Positions 8,324-15,753 of a stretch of 64,000 nucleotides of DNA are shown in pieces (the first letter of the stretch is position 1; each line of letters begins with the position of its first letter). A model generated the notes under the pieces. It was not told the origin of the DNA. It worked only from the letters and a program-made list of their open reading frames with translations, and did no database searches. The position numbers and the translations under genes were made by a program. The DNA lies in contig NZ_CP019607.1 in the NCBI RefSeq assembly GCF_001998865.1, positions 1,736,001 to 1,800,000 of the forward strand. The letters run 5' to 3'. The stretch is from Tessaracoccus flavescens. Its GTDB lineage: Bacteria > Actinomycetota > Actinomycetes > Propionibacteriales > Propionibacteriaceae.

Positions 8324-9319
8324 GTGACGACCCTGGTGCTCACCTTTCCCGACTTCAATCCCGTGGCGATCGACCTCTTCGGACTGAAGATCCACTGGTA
8401 CGCGATCATGTACCTGATCGCGTTCGCCCTCGGCTACGTCCTGATGGTGCGCCGCCTGCGTCACCAGCCGTACCGCTCCATCACCACCCCCGAGCCGTGG
8501 ACGCGCACCGACGTCGAGGACGTCCTGCTCGCCGCCATCGCGGGCGTGATGATCGGCGGCCGCCTCGGCTTCTGCCTCTTCTACCAACCCTCCCGCTACC
8601 TGGCCAATCCCCTCGACATCCTCAAGGTGTGGGACGGGGGGATGAGCTTCCACGGCGGCGCGATCGGCGTGGCGCTGGGACTCGCCTGGTACGCGTGGCG
8701 CAAGAAGCGCCCGTTCCTCCAGGTCACCGACTTCCTCGTGCCTGCCGCCCCGATCGGGCTGGCGGCGGGCCGCTTCGGCAACTTCATCAACGGCGAACTG
8801 TGGGGCCGCGAGGCGCCTGCCAGCCTTCCCTGGGCGATGATCTTCCCGACCGGCGGCGACATCCCCAGGCATCCGTCGCAGCTCTACCAGATGCTGCTCG
8901 AGGGGATCCTCCTGTTCGTGCTGCTCTGGTTCTACGCACGTAAGCCTCGCTACCGCGGTCAGGTCTCCGGCGCCTTCCTCGCCGGGTACGGGCTCTTCCG
9001 GTTCATCGCCGAGTTCTGGCGGGAGCCCGACTCCTACCTCGGCCTGCTCGGCATGGGGCTCAGCATGGGCCAGTGGCTCTCGATCCCGATGATCCTCGCA
9101 GGCGTCATCCTCTGGACGTGGTCGCGCACCCGAGCGATCAGCGACGTCGAGGCCGGTGTGGACAACCCGGGGGATAACTCCGCCGACGACGCGTCTACTG
9201 CGGACGTTGTACCGGAAGCCGAGATGGCTTCGCACGACGCTGCTCAGGCGGAAAAGACTGCAGATGAAGGGGCGCAGGCCGACCAGGACCCCGCGGATGA
9301 CGGGCCTGCAGAGAAATGA
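8324..9319 (+). CDS. lgt: Prolipoprotein diacylglyceryl transferase
   Basis: Membrane enzyme that moves diacylglycerol from phosphatidylglycerol to the lipobox cysteine of prolipoproteins. At 331 residues it has seven hydrophobic helices and the family signatures: HWYAIMYL near the N-terminus, GGRLGF, the essential HGG in MSFHGGAIG, and the Lgt signature GRFGNFINGELWGR. A long acidic, Ala-rich tail (about 60 residues after the last helix) is characteristic of actinobacterial Lgt and is probably cytosolic. The start is GTG 8324, chosen because it places MTTLVLTFPDFNPVAIDL at the usual N-terminus. The frame is open far upstream only by coincidence. Confidence 0.96.
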   Translation: MTTLVLTFPDFNPVAIDLFGLKIHWYAIMYLIAFALGYVLMVRRLRHQPYRSITTPEPWTRTDVEDVLLAAIAGVMIGGRLGFCLFYQPSRYLANPLDILKVWDGGMSFHGGAIGVALGLAWYAWRKKRPFLQVTDFLVPAAPIGLAAGRFGNFINGELWGREAPASLPWAMIFPTGGDIPRHPSQLYQMLLEGILLFVLLWFYARKPRYRGQVSGAFLAGYGLFRFIAEFWREPDSYLGLLGMGLSMGQWLSIPMILAGVILWTWSRTRAISDVEAGVDNPGDNSADDASTADVVPEAEMASHDAAQAEKTADEGAQADQDPADDGPAEK

Positions 9320-9352
9320 GCCTTCAGTTGTCCACAGATCTCCGGAAGAGCC

Positions 9353-9823
9353 ATGCCTGAGCTACCGGACCCCGACGTCAAAGCCTTTCTGACAAGCCAG
9401 TTCGGCGACTCGGCCGAGACGGCCGCGCCTGGGGACAACCCTGTGGAGACGCCAGAGCGCGCCCTTCCGCTCGTGCTGTTCGACGGCAGCTGCGGATTCT
9501 GCGGCACGGCCGTGCGCATCCTCCGCGGAAGGTGGTTCAAGGCGCGGGTCGAGGCGGTCCCCTTCCAGCGCGTCGACCTGTCTGTCCACAACCTGACTGT
9601 GGATAAGTGCGAGGAGACGCTGCACGTGGTGGACGGCAGCGAGGTGTTCACGGGAGGCGAAGCGATCGCCAGGATCCTGCGGAGCTCGCGGTTGCCCTGG
9701 CCAGTGGTGGGCGCGGTGCTCAGACTGCCTGGCCTCCGCTGGTTGACCGGGAAGGTCTACGCCGTGGTCGCGAGGAACCGGCACAAGCTGCCGGGCGGGA
9801 CCCCGGCCTGCGAGATGCCCTGA
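9353..9823 (+). CDS. DCC family thiol-disulfide oxidoreductase-like protein (DUF393)
   Basis: 156-residue protein with the DCC hallmark FDGSCGFC (the CxxC motif, near residue 45) followed by RVEAVPFQRVDL and a C-terminal region ending VARNRHKLPGGTPACEMP. DCC proteins are predicted thioredoxin-fold redox proteins, and no substrate is known. The first 35 residues are a polar extension. It is 33 bp downstream of lgt and may share its transcript. It is convergent with the ROK regulator, whose stop lies 3 bp away. Confidence 0.85.
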   Translation: MPELPDPDVKAFLTSQFGDSAETAAPGDNPVETPERALPLVLFDGSCGFCGTAVRILRGRWFKARVEAVPFQRVDLSVHNLTVDKCEETLHVVDGSEVFTGGEAIARILRSSRLPWPVVGAVLRLPGLRWLTGKVYAVVARNRHKLPGGTPACEMP

Positions 9824-9825
9824 GC

Positions 9826-11016
9826 TCAGCGCTCCACGAGCGGCGCGATCCAGCCGGCCGGGTCGGTCAGCACGCCCGACTGGGCGGCCAGGCCCGCTCC
9901 CTTCGCCGAACGCAGCGGCGCCTCCGAGACGGTCTCGACCTCGATCCCTGAGTGCCGCGCCCACATCACGCGGACGCCCAGTTCGTCGCCCAGTGGGCCG
10001 CTCAGCCACGGCTCAAGAACGCCGAGGTGGCCGCCGAGGCGCACCGTCGAGACGTCGAGCAGGTTGAGGGCGGCGCCAAGCGCGATGCCGAGCGAGCGGG
10101 CCGCGTGCTCGATGGCGGCAAGCGTCCTCGGATCGCCAGAGGCGGCAGCCTCGACCAGCGCGTCCATCGTCGGCTGGCCCGCGGCGGCGAGCAGGAAGCG
10201 GGCGCCCGCCACCGTCTCCAGGCAGCCGTTGGCTCCGCAGCCGCACAGCGCCCCGTCGGGATCGACGCAGACGTGGCCGAGTTCGCCCGCCCAGCCGTGC
10301 CGTCCGGTCATCAGCCGCCCGTCGAGCGCGACGGCCGAGCCGATGCCGACCTCGCCGGTGACGTAGAGGAAGGAGCCGCCCGGATCCTCGCGGATCACCG
10401 TGAGGGCCGAGCAGTCGATGTCATTGGCGGCGTGCAGGTCGATCCGCCCGCCGTTGAAGGTGAAGTCCCACAGAGCCGGCGGCTCGGCACCCTCCCAGCC
10501 GAGGTTCGGGGCGCGCAGCACGCGGCGTCCGTCGCGGTCGAGCAGGCCGGGCAGCGCGAGGACTGCACCGGAGACCCGGACGTCCTCGCCCGCCTCCTCG
10601 CGCAGGGCCTCCTCCGCGAGCGCGGCAAGCGCCGTCATCGCCTCGGCAGGCGTCATCGCCACCACGTCGACGTCGCGCTGGGCGACCGAGCGCACCTCGC
10701 CCCGCAGGTCGACGACGGTCGCGACCAGCCGCTCGACGTTGACCTCGAGGCCGAGCGAGATCACCGTCCCGCCACGCAGGCCGAGCGGGACCGCTGGTCG
10801 GCCGCGGGCTCCCGCCACCGTCTCGCCCTCCTCAACCAACTGACCGATCACCAGGTCGTCGACCAGCCGTGAAACGGTGGAGCGGGTCATGCCGAGTTGG
10901 TGGGCGATGTCGGCGCGCGAGATCGAGCCGCTGTTGGCGACGATCCTGCCCAGCACCAACGCTAGGTTCGCCGAACGCACCGACGACTGGGTCATTCCCG
11001 CATCCTGCGTGGTCAT
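9826..11016 (-). CDS. ROK family transcriptional regulator (XylR-like)
   Basis: Sugar-responsive repressor of 396 residues. The N-terminus carries a MarR-like winged helix (SISRADIAHQLGMTRSTVSRLV, near residues 32-53). The ROK sugar-kinase-like fold follows, with the zinc-binding CGCGANGCLE motif and the GELGHVCVDPDG segment before it. The start ATG 11014-11016 has AAGGAG upstream. It is divergent from xylA with a 110-bp gap, the classic layout for a repressor of xylose genes, so xylose or a related sugar is the probable effector. Confidence 0.88.
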   Translation of the reverse strand: MTTQDAGMTQSSVRSANLALVLGRIVANSGSISRADIAHQLGMTRSTVSRLVDDLVIGQLVEEGETVAGARGRPAVPLGLRGGTVISLGLEVNVERLVATVVDLRGEVRSVAQRDVDVVAMTPAEAMTALAALAEEALREEAGEDVRVSGAVLALPGLLDRDGRRVLRAPNLGWEGAEPPALWDFTFNGGRIDLHAANDIDCSALTVIREDPGGSFLYVTGEVGIGSAVALDGRLMTGRHGWAGELGHVCVDPDGALCGCGANGCLETVAGARFLLAAAGQPTMDALVEAAASGDPRTLAAIEHAARSLGIALGAALNLLDVSTVRLGGHLGVLEPWLSGPLGDELGVRVMWARHSGIEVETVSEAPLRSAKGAGLAAQSGVLTDPAGWIAPLVER

Positions 11017-11126
11017 CGCTCTCCTTAACCGAGGCCAGTGCGGTTGACATTAACCGCTTCCGGTATAAGTATTATAGAGAAACTAATTGGGACGCAGTAG
11101 TCCCGAAACCGTGAGAGAGGCAACGC
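11017..11126. promoter_or_regulatory. Divergent ROK-xylA control region
   Basis: The region contains TTAACCG and CGGTTGACATTAACCG repeats, a TTGACA (11044-11049) and the AT-rich stretch TATAAGTATTATAG (11064-11077), whose reverse strand holds TATAAT. It is strikingly AT-rich against its surroundings. The exact -10 pairing for xylA is ambiguous. GTGAGAGAGG before ATG 11127 supplies the ribosome site. Confidence 0.5.
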
Positions 11127-12302
11127 ATGCGCACTCCGACCCCTGAAGACAAGTTCTCCTTCGGTCTCTGGACCGTCGGATGGACCGGCACCGACCCCTT
11201 CGGCACCTCAACGCGCCCCGCGCTCGACCCGTGGGAATACGCTGACAAGCTGGCCGAACTGGGGGCATGGGGCATCACCTTCCACGACAACGACGTCTTC
11301 CCGTTCGACGCCACCCCTGAGGTGCGCCGCGACCGGATCGCGCAGCTGCGCGACGTCGCAGACAAGTCGGGCCTGACCATCGAGATGGTCACCACCAACA
11401 CCTTCACCCATCCGCTCTTCAAGGACGGTGGCCTCACCGCAAACGACCGCAGCGTGCGCCGCTTCGGCCTGCGCAAGGTGCTCGACGCCGTCGACATCGC
11501 CGCCGACTGCGGAGCCTCCACGTTCGTCATGTGGGGCGGCCGCGAGGGTGCCGAGTACGACTCGTCGAAGGACCTCTACGCCGCGCTCGAGCGCTACAAG
11601 GAGGGCCTCGACACCGTCGCCGGCTACATCAAGTCGCAGGGCTACGACCTGAAGATCGGCCTCGAGCCGAAGCCGAACGAGCCGCGCGGTGACATCTTCC
11701 TGCCGTCGATCGGCCACGCGCTCGCGCTGATCGCCGACCTCGACCACGGCGACATCGTCGGGCTCAACCCCGAGGTCGGCCACGAGCAGATGGCCAACCT
11801 GAACTACACCCACGGCATCGCCCAGGCGCTGTTCAGCAACAAGCTGTTCCACATCGACCTCAACGGCCAGAAGGGCCTCAAGTACGACCAGGACCTCGTC
11901 TTCGGACACGGCGACCTGCTCAGCGCCTTCTTCACCGTCGACCTGCTGGTCAACGGCTTCCCGTACTCGCCCAACGCCCCGCGCTACGACGGCCCGGTCC
12001 ACTTCGACTACAAGCCGTCGCGCACCGAGGGCATGCAGGGCATCTGGGACTCCGCCAAGGCAAACATGGAGACCTACCTGATGCTCGCCGACAAGGCCCG
12101 CGCCTTCCGCGCGGACCCCGAGGTCGACAAGCTGATGAAGGAGAACGCCGTCGACCAGCTGGCGATCCCGACCATCGCCGAGGGCGAGTCGCTCGAGGAC
12201 TTCCGCAGCAACGTCGAGGAGTTCGACGCCGACGCCGCAGGTGCCCGCGAGTACCGTTTCGTCGAGCTGTACCAGGCCGCGCTGCGTCACCTGATCGGCT
12301 GA
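11127..12302 (+). CDS. xylA: Xylose isomerase
   Basis: Cytosolic isomerase converting D-xylose to D-xylulose (and glucose to fructose), 391 residues, the length of the Streptomyces-type class. Visible are the catalytic pair in FHDNDVFPF (His53, Asp56), the metal-ligand stretch [17 protein letters not shown], and the second metal cluster in [12 protein letters not shown] and FHIDLNGQ. The N-terminus [18 protein letters not shown] is typical of actinobacterial XylA. It is divergently paired with a ROK repressor and followed by a long hairpin. No xylB is in the window. Confidence 0.97.
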   Translation: MRTPTPEDKFSFGLWTVGWTGTDPFGTSTRPALDPWEYADKLAELGAWGITFHDNDVFPFDATPEVRRDRIAQLRDVADKSGLTIEMVTTNTFTHPLFKDGGLTANDRSVRRFGLRKVLDAVDIAADCGASTFVMWGGREGAEYDSSKDLYAALERYKEGLDTVAGYIKSQGYDLKIGLEPKPNEPRGDIFLPSIGHALALIADLDHGDIVGLNPEVGHEQMANLNYTHGIAQALFSNKLFHIDLNGQKGLKYDQDLVFGHGDLLSAFFTVDLLVNGFPYSPNAPRYDGPVHFDYKPSRTEGMQGIWDSAKANMETYLMLADKARAFRADPEVDKLMKENAVDQLAIPTIAEGESLEDFRSNVEEFDADAAGAREYRFVELYQAALRHLIG

Positions 12303-12312
12303 CCCACCCTCC

Positions 12313-12352
12313 GACGGGCCGGCTCATCGCATGACGATGGGTCGGCCCCGTC
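12313..12352 (+). terminator. Hairpin after xylA
   Basis: A long imperfect stem (GACGGGCCG pairing with CGGCCCCGTC, extended by CTCATCG/CGATGGG) lies ten bases after the xylA stop. There is no T tract, as is usual for actinobacterial terminators. Confidence 0.55.
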
Positions 12353-12409
12353 GCGCATGTCCACCGGTGTCAGCGGCGCATCCCTGGGGACCAGAGGCAT
12401 ACTAACGCC

Positions 12410-13099
12410 GTGGAATGGTTGCTCGCGGCGCCGCCCCTGCTGGGGCTCGGGCTTGTCATGGGCTTCTCGCCCACCCTGTACGGCTTCTCGCTGCATGCGC
12501 TGGCCGCGGGGCGCGCCGGGGCGGTGCGGTGGATGAGCATGGGCCTGCTCGCGGCGTCGACGCTGCTGGTCGTGCTGTTCCAGTTCGTCGATCCCCAGAA
12601 TCTGATGAGGGTGCTCAAGGGGCGCATCGACGCGTTCCTGCTCACCCGCTGGGTCGACCTCGGGGCCGCCGTTCTGCTCGGCGTGTGCGGGGTCGTCCTG
12701 CTCGTGCTCGACCGCAACGACCGCACCCGACCGCCCAAGGGGCACCGGCCGACACCGGTGACACACCAGGGACGGCGGGCGTTCGGGTTCGGATTCGCCA
12801 ACACCCTGATCGGGTTCAGCGGCGTCGCGACGATGTACGTCGTCGGCCGCGTCGCCTCAGGCGTGAGCCCCCACCTCTGGCTCAGGGCGCTTGCCTACCT
12901 CGTCTTCGTCATCGCGCTCGTCGGGCCGTACCTGCTCGCAGCCTGGGCGTGGGTCCGCTATCCGAGGTTCGCCGAGAAGGCGACCGCAGGCTACGAGCGG
13001 CTCCTGCACCGCGATCTCCGGACCCCGATCGCGATCCTGATCCTCGTCGTCGCACTGGCGTTCGCCCTGACCGGGCTGTGGCCGCGGTCGGTCGCCTAG
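12410..13099 (+). CDS. GAP-family (SfrP/LysE-like) membrane protein
   Basis: 229-residue protein with six hydrophobic helices and a mid-length cytosolic loop (about residues 100-125, rich in Arg and Pro). The layout and the start EWLLAAPPLLGLGLVMGFSPT match the actinobacterial GAP family, proposed to relate to LysE-type exporters and linked in mycobacteria to lipid (glycopeptidolipid) traffic. The start is GTG 12410. The substrate is unknown. It stands alone between xylA and a convergent ATL gene. Confidence 0.6.
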   Translation: MEWLLAAPPLLGLGLVMGFSPTLYGFSLHALAAGRAGAVRWMSMGLLAASTLLVVLFQFVDPQNLMRVLKGRIDAFLLTRWVDLGAAVLLGVCGVVLLVLDRNDRTRPPKGHRPTPVTHQGRRAFGFGFANTLIGFSGVATMYVVGRVASGVSPHLWLRALAYLVFVIALVGPYLLAAWAWVRYPRFAEKATAGYERLLHRDLRTPIAILILVVALAFALTGLWPRSVA

Positions 13100-13112
13100 C
13101 CAGGGGCTCAGG

Positions 13113-13466
13113 TCACTCGAGGGAGTCGACGGCCGCGGCGTAGCGCTCCGCCAGGTCGTCCAGGTCGGCGCGGTGGTCGTAGATCCGGCAGCCGTGCTCG
13201 CCTGCGGCGATCCCCTCCTCGGCCCACCGCTCGCGCGCGGCGACCATCAGGTGCTCGGGGAGCCTGCCGTCGCGGTTGACGACCCGCCACCAGGTCACGT
13301 CGGAGCCGAACTGGGACATCACGGAGCCGACCACCCGCGCCGTCGTGCCGACGATCCCCGCGAGGTCCCCGTAGCTGACCACCGAGCCGGACGGGATCTG
13401 CTCGACCGCCCTCAGCACCCGCTCGGCCAGCAGGTCGAACGAGCCCTCACGCGGTGCCGGATGCAC
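13113..13466 (-). CDS. Alkyltransferase-like (ATL) DNA-repair protein, MGMT family
   Basis: 117-residue protein of the O6-alkylguanine transferase fold. The DNA-binding part IPSGSVVSYGDLAGIVG and ARVVGSVM is intact, but the active-site cysteine of MGMT (PCHR) is replaced: the sequence reads WWRVVNRDG. This is the hallmark of ATL proteins, which bind alkylated guanine and hand it to nucleotide excision repair rather than repairing it themselves. The start GTG 13466 lies three bases after the stop of the Sir2 gene, so the two form an operon. Confidence 0.85.
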   Translation of the reverse strand: MHPAPREGSFDLLAERVLRAVEQIPSGSVVSYGDLAGIVGTTARVVGSVMSQFGSDVTWWRVVNRDGRLPEHLMVAARERWAEEGIAAGEHGCRIYDHRADLDDLAERYAAAVDSLE

Positions 13467-13469
13467 GGC

Positions 13470-14213
13470 TCAGTCCACCTCGACGCCGAGGACACCGGGG
13501 AGCACGTCGTCGATCCTGCCCCGGACCACCTCGTCGGCGATGTCGTCGAAGGGCGTCTCGGAGTCGTTGACGATGACGGCATAGGCCCCGTGGTCCTTCG
13601 CGAGCGGGAAGAGGCCCGCGACGGGGTAGACGCCAAGCGTGGTGCCGACGGCGACGATCGCGTCGCAGTCCTCGACGGCGTTGACCGCGGCCTCGAGCAC
13701 GTCGGCGTCGAGCACCTCCTCGAAGAGGATCACCGTCGCGCGGGTGATGCCTCCGCACTTCGGGCAGCGGGGGTCCTCCTCGCCCGCCTCGACCCGGGCG
13801 ACCATCTCCTCCATCGGCCCGGTGCTCCCGCACAGCTCGCAGCGCCACGTCCGCATCGACCCGTGGACCTCGAGCACCGCCTCCTCGCTGGTCCCTGCGA
13901 CCTGTTGCAGCCCGTCGGTGTTCTGGGTGACGACGGCGCGCAGCCTCCCGTCGGCCTCCAGCCGGGTGATCGCGCGGTGGGCACGGGTCGGCTTGGCGGC
14001 CCAGACGGCAGGATCGCTGCGACGGCGCCATGCCGACTTCCGCACGTCCTCGTCGCGCAGGTACCAGGAGAGCGTGGAGACGAGCTCGGCGTAGGGGTCG
14101 CGCGTCCACAGGCCCTCCGGCCCGCGGAAGTCGGGGATCCCCGCCGCGGTCGACAGGCCGGCGCCGGCGAGGATCACGATCCGGCGTGCCTCTGCGAGTG
14201 ACGAGATGCTCAT
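13470..14213 (-). CDS. cobB: Sir2-family NAD-dependent protein deacylase
   Basis: NAD-dependent lysine deacylase of 247 residues. It has the Sir2 signatures GAGLSTAAGIPDFRGPEG, the TQNTDGLQ motif, the catalytic histidine in LEVHGSM, four zinc cysteines (RCELCG and CPKCGG), and VIVNDSETPFD near the end. Residue content points to the bacterial class III/U sirtuins. It is followed three bases later by the ATL gene. The gene symbol is by family resemblance. Confidence 0.9.
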   Translation of the reverse strand: MSISSLAEARRIVILAGAGLSTAAGIPDFRGPEGLWTRDPYAELVSTLSWYLRDEDVRKSAWRRRSDPAVWAAKPTRAHRAITRLEADGRLRAVVTQNTDGLQQVAGTSEEAVLEVHGSMRTWRCELCGSTGPMEEMVARVEAGEEDPRCPKCGGITRATVILFEEVLDADVLEAAVNAVEDCDAIVAVGTTLGVYPVAGLFPLAKDHGAYAVIVNDSETPFDDIADEVVRGRIDDVLPGVLGVEVD

Positions 14214-14252
14214 GCCCCAAACCTAGTCGCGGTCGACGCTGGGCGAGGGGAG

Positions 14253-14340
14253 CGAGATGAGCACTTTTCCGGGTTCGTTGCGCGCCAGGCGGGGTGGTAA
14301 CGATGCCAACGCAAACGAGTCCCGGAAAGTGCTCATCGCG
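14253..14340. repeat. Long imperfect inverted repeat
   Basis: A left arm of about 30 bases (from 14253, containing GATGAGCACTTTTCCGGG) pairs with a right arm ending at 14340 (CCCGGAAAGTGCTCATCG), with three or four mismatches or bulges and a loop of about 25 bases. It fills most of the gap between the CDF gene and cobB. It could end CDF transcription or be a short repeat element. Confidence 0.7.
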
Positions 14341-14346
14341 ACAGCC

Positions 14347-15312
14347 CTACTCAGGTCCCCTGGCGAGGTCCGAGATCAGGGAGGCGGTGCTGCTGGTGGG
14401 CGGGTCGAAGGTCAGGGACGGCTCGTCGTCGACCGACAGCGACAGCACGACCGCCTCGATCAACTCGTGTTCGGCGATCTGACGCTCGATGTCGCGGAGC
14501 CGACGCGCGACGTCGTGCTCGGCGTCGTCGCCGGTCAGGTCGACCTCGGCGACCAGGAACAGGCGGTTGGGCCCCACGTACTCGATGTGCAGGTAGGTGA
14601 CCCGCGAGACGCCGGGGGAGTTGAGCAGGGCGAGGCCCGCCGCGTCGCGCAGTTCCTTCGACACGGCCGTCCCGACGAGGAACGCGAGGTTGCGCTGGAT
14701 CAGCACGATCGCGACGATCCCCAGCAGCACGCCGACGGCGATCGAGCCGATCGCGTCCCAGTAGGCGAAGCCGGTCACCTGGTGCATCAGGATCGCCCCG
14801 GCGGCGAGCGCGAGGCCGATCAGCGCGGCCGCGTCCTCGAAGAAGACTGCGCGCAGCGTCGTGTCCGAGGTGTCGAGCACGTAGTCGAAGGTGCGGCGGC
14901 CGCGGCGACGGGCCAGCTTGCGCGACCGCAGCAGCGCCTGGGTGAAGGAGGCCCCCTCGAGGATGAAGGCGATGCCGAGCACGATGTAGGCGATGGTCGG
15001 GCTCTCCACGGGTGCAGGGTTGTTCAGCTCCTGGATGCCGTGCGTGATCGACACGATCGAGCCGGCCGTGAAGATGCCGAACGCGGCGATCAGCGACCAG
15101 ACGAAGCTGCTGCGCCCGTACCCGAACGGGTGCTTGACGTCCTTCTCCCGGGCGCCCGAGCGGTCGGCGACGATCAGGAAGATCTCGTTTCCCGCGTCGG
15201 CCCAGGAGTGGGCAGCCTCGGCGACCATGGCGGCCGATCCCGTGATCACGGCGGCGATCGACTTCGCGATGGCGACGAGGATGTTGGCGACAAAGGCGAT
15301 GACGACGGTCAT
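14347..15312 (-). CDS. Cation diffusion facilitator family transporter
   Basis: Divalent metal/proton antiporter of 321 residues. Six helices are visible, with the metal-site residues in MVAEAAHSWADAGNE (helix 2) and FFEDAAALIGLALAAG (helix 5), giving a HxxxD/ExxxD-type site. A cytosolic C-terminal domain of about 100 residues follows. Zn, Mn or Fe could be carried. It is divergent from the feo iron-uptake genes across 150 bp, which makes iron or manganese export worth considering. Confidence 0.88.
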   Translation of the reverse strand: MTVVIAFVANILVAIAKSIAAVITGSAAMVAEAAHSWADAGNEIFLIVADRSGAREKDVKHPFGYGRSSFVWSLIAAFGIFTAGSIVSITHGIQELNNPAPVESPTIAYIVLGIAFILEGASFTQALLRSRKLARRRGRRTFDYVLDTSDTTLRAVFFEDAAALIGLALAAGAILMHQVTGFAYWDAIGSIAVGVLLGIVAIVLIQRNLAFLVGTAVSKELRDAAGLALLNSPGVSRVTYLHIEYVGPNRLFLVAEVDLTGDDAEHDVARRLRDIERQIAEHELIEAVVLSLSVDDEPSLTFDPPTSSTASLISDLARGPE

Positions 15313-15410
15313 GGCGGCTCCTCTCCTGCTGGCTCAGCGTATTGCCTGCAGGCGACGGCGGGGCATGGATCGACGGGCGCGTCGCCGCTGGACCTCCCGC
15401 CACAGAAGCC

Positions 15411-15456
15411 TTACCTAACCCCACCTCCAGGCAATAGAGAAGCCGGTGTTAGCGTA
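15411..15456. promoter_or_regulatory. Possible DtxR/IdeR half-site upstream of feoA
   Basis: TTACCTAAC (15411-15419; GTTAGGTAA on the other strand) resembles one half of the iron-regulator box TTAGGTTAGNCTAACCTAA, and GTTAGCGTAA (15448-15457) lies close to the feoA start. Neither is a full site, so the call is weak. Confidence 0.25.
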
Positions 15457-15462
15457 ATTTTC

Positions 15463-15753
15463 ATGAGTCTCGTCGATCGCTTCGCCCGCCGTCGCTGCAG
15501 CACCGCCGAGGCTCTCGCACGGACCGCCACCCGACCGCTCGACGTCCTCCCGACGGGAGAGGCCGCCCCCATCCTCGGGTTCGACCGCGATGACGTCGTC
15601 ACGAGGCGCCTCTTCGACCTCGGCTTCACGCCGGGGGAGTCGGTCGAGAGGCTCCGGCGCGCCCCGCTCGGTGACCCACTCATGTTCCGGGTCGGAGGCA
15701 TCGAGATCGTGCTGCGCCGCGCCGAGGCCCGTCGCATCCTGGTCGCGGCATGA
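15463..15753 (+). CDS. feoA: Ferrous iron transport protein A
   Basis: 96-residue cytosolic SH3-like protein that supports FeoB. The core pattern RRLFDLGFTPGESVERLRRAPLGDPLMFRVGGIEIVLRRAEA matches the FeoA domain, preceded by a 30-residue extension. The start ATG 15463 was chosen because it begins the first in-frame Met after the promoter gap. The same frame is open far upstream only by chance. Its TGA overlaps the feoB ATG by four bases. Confidence 0.88.
   Translation: MSLVDRFARRRCSTAEALARTATRPLDVLPTGEAAPILGFDRDDVVTRRLFDLGFTPGESVERLRRAPLGDPLMFRVGGIEIVLRRAEARRILVAA

Noticed and set aside
9155..9610. Several TGTGGATAA/TTATCCACA-like words around lgt and the DCC gene
   Set aside because: They lie inside coding sequence or a 33-bp gap, are spaced irregularly and are explained by codons, so I do not call DnaA boxes there.
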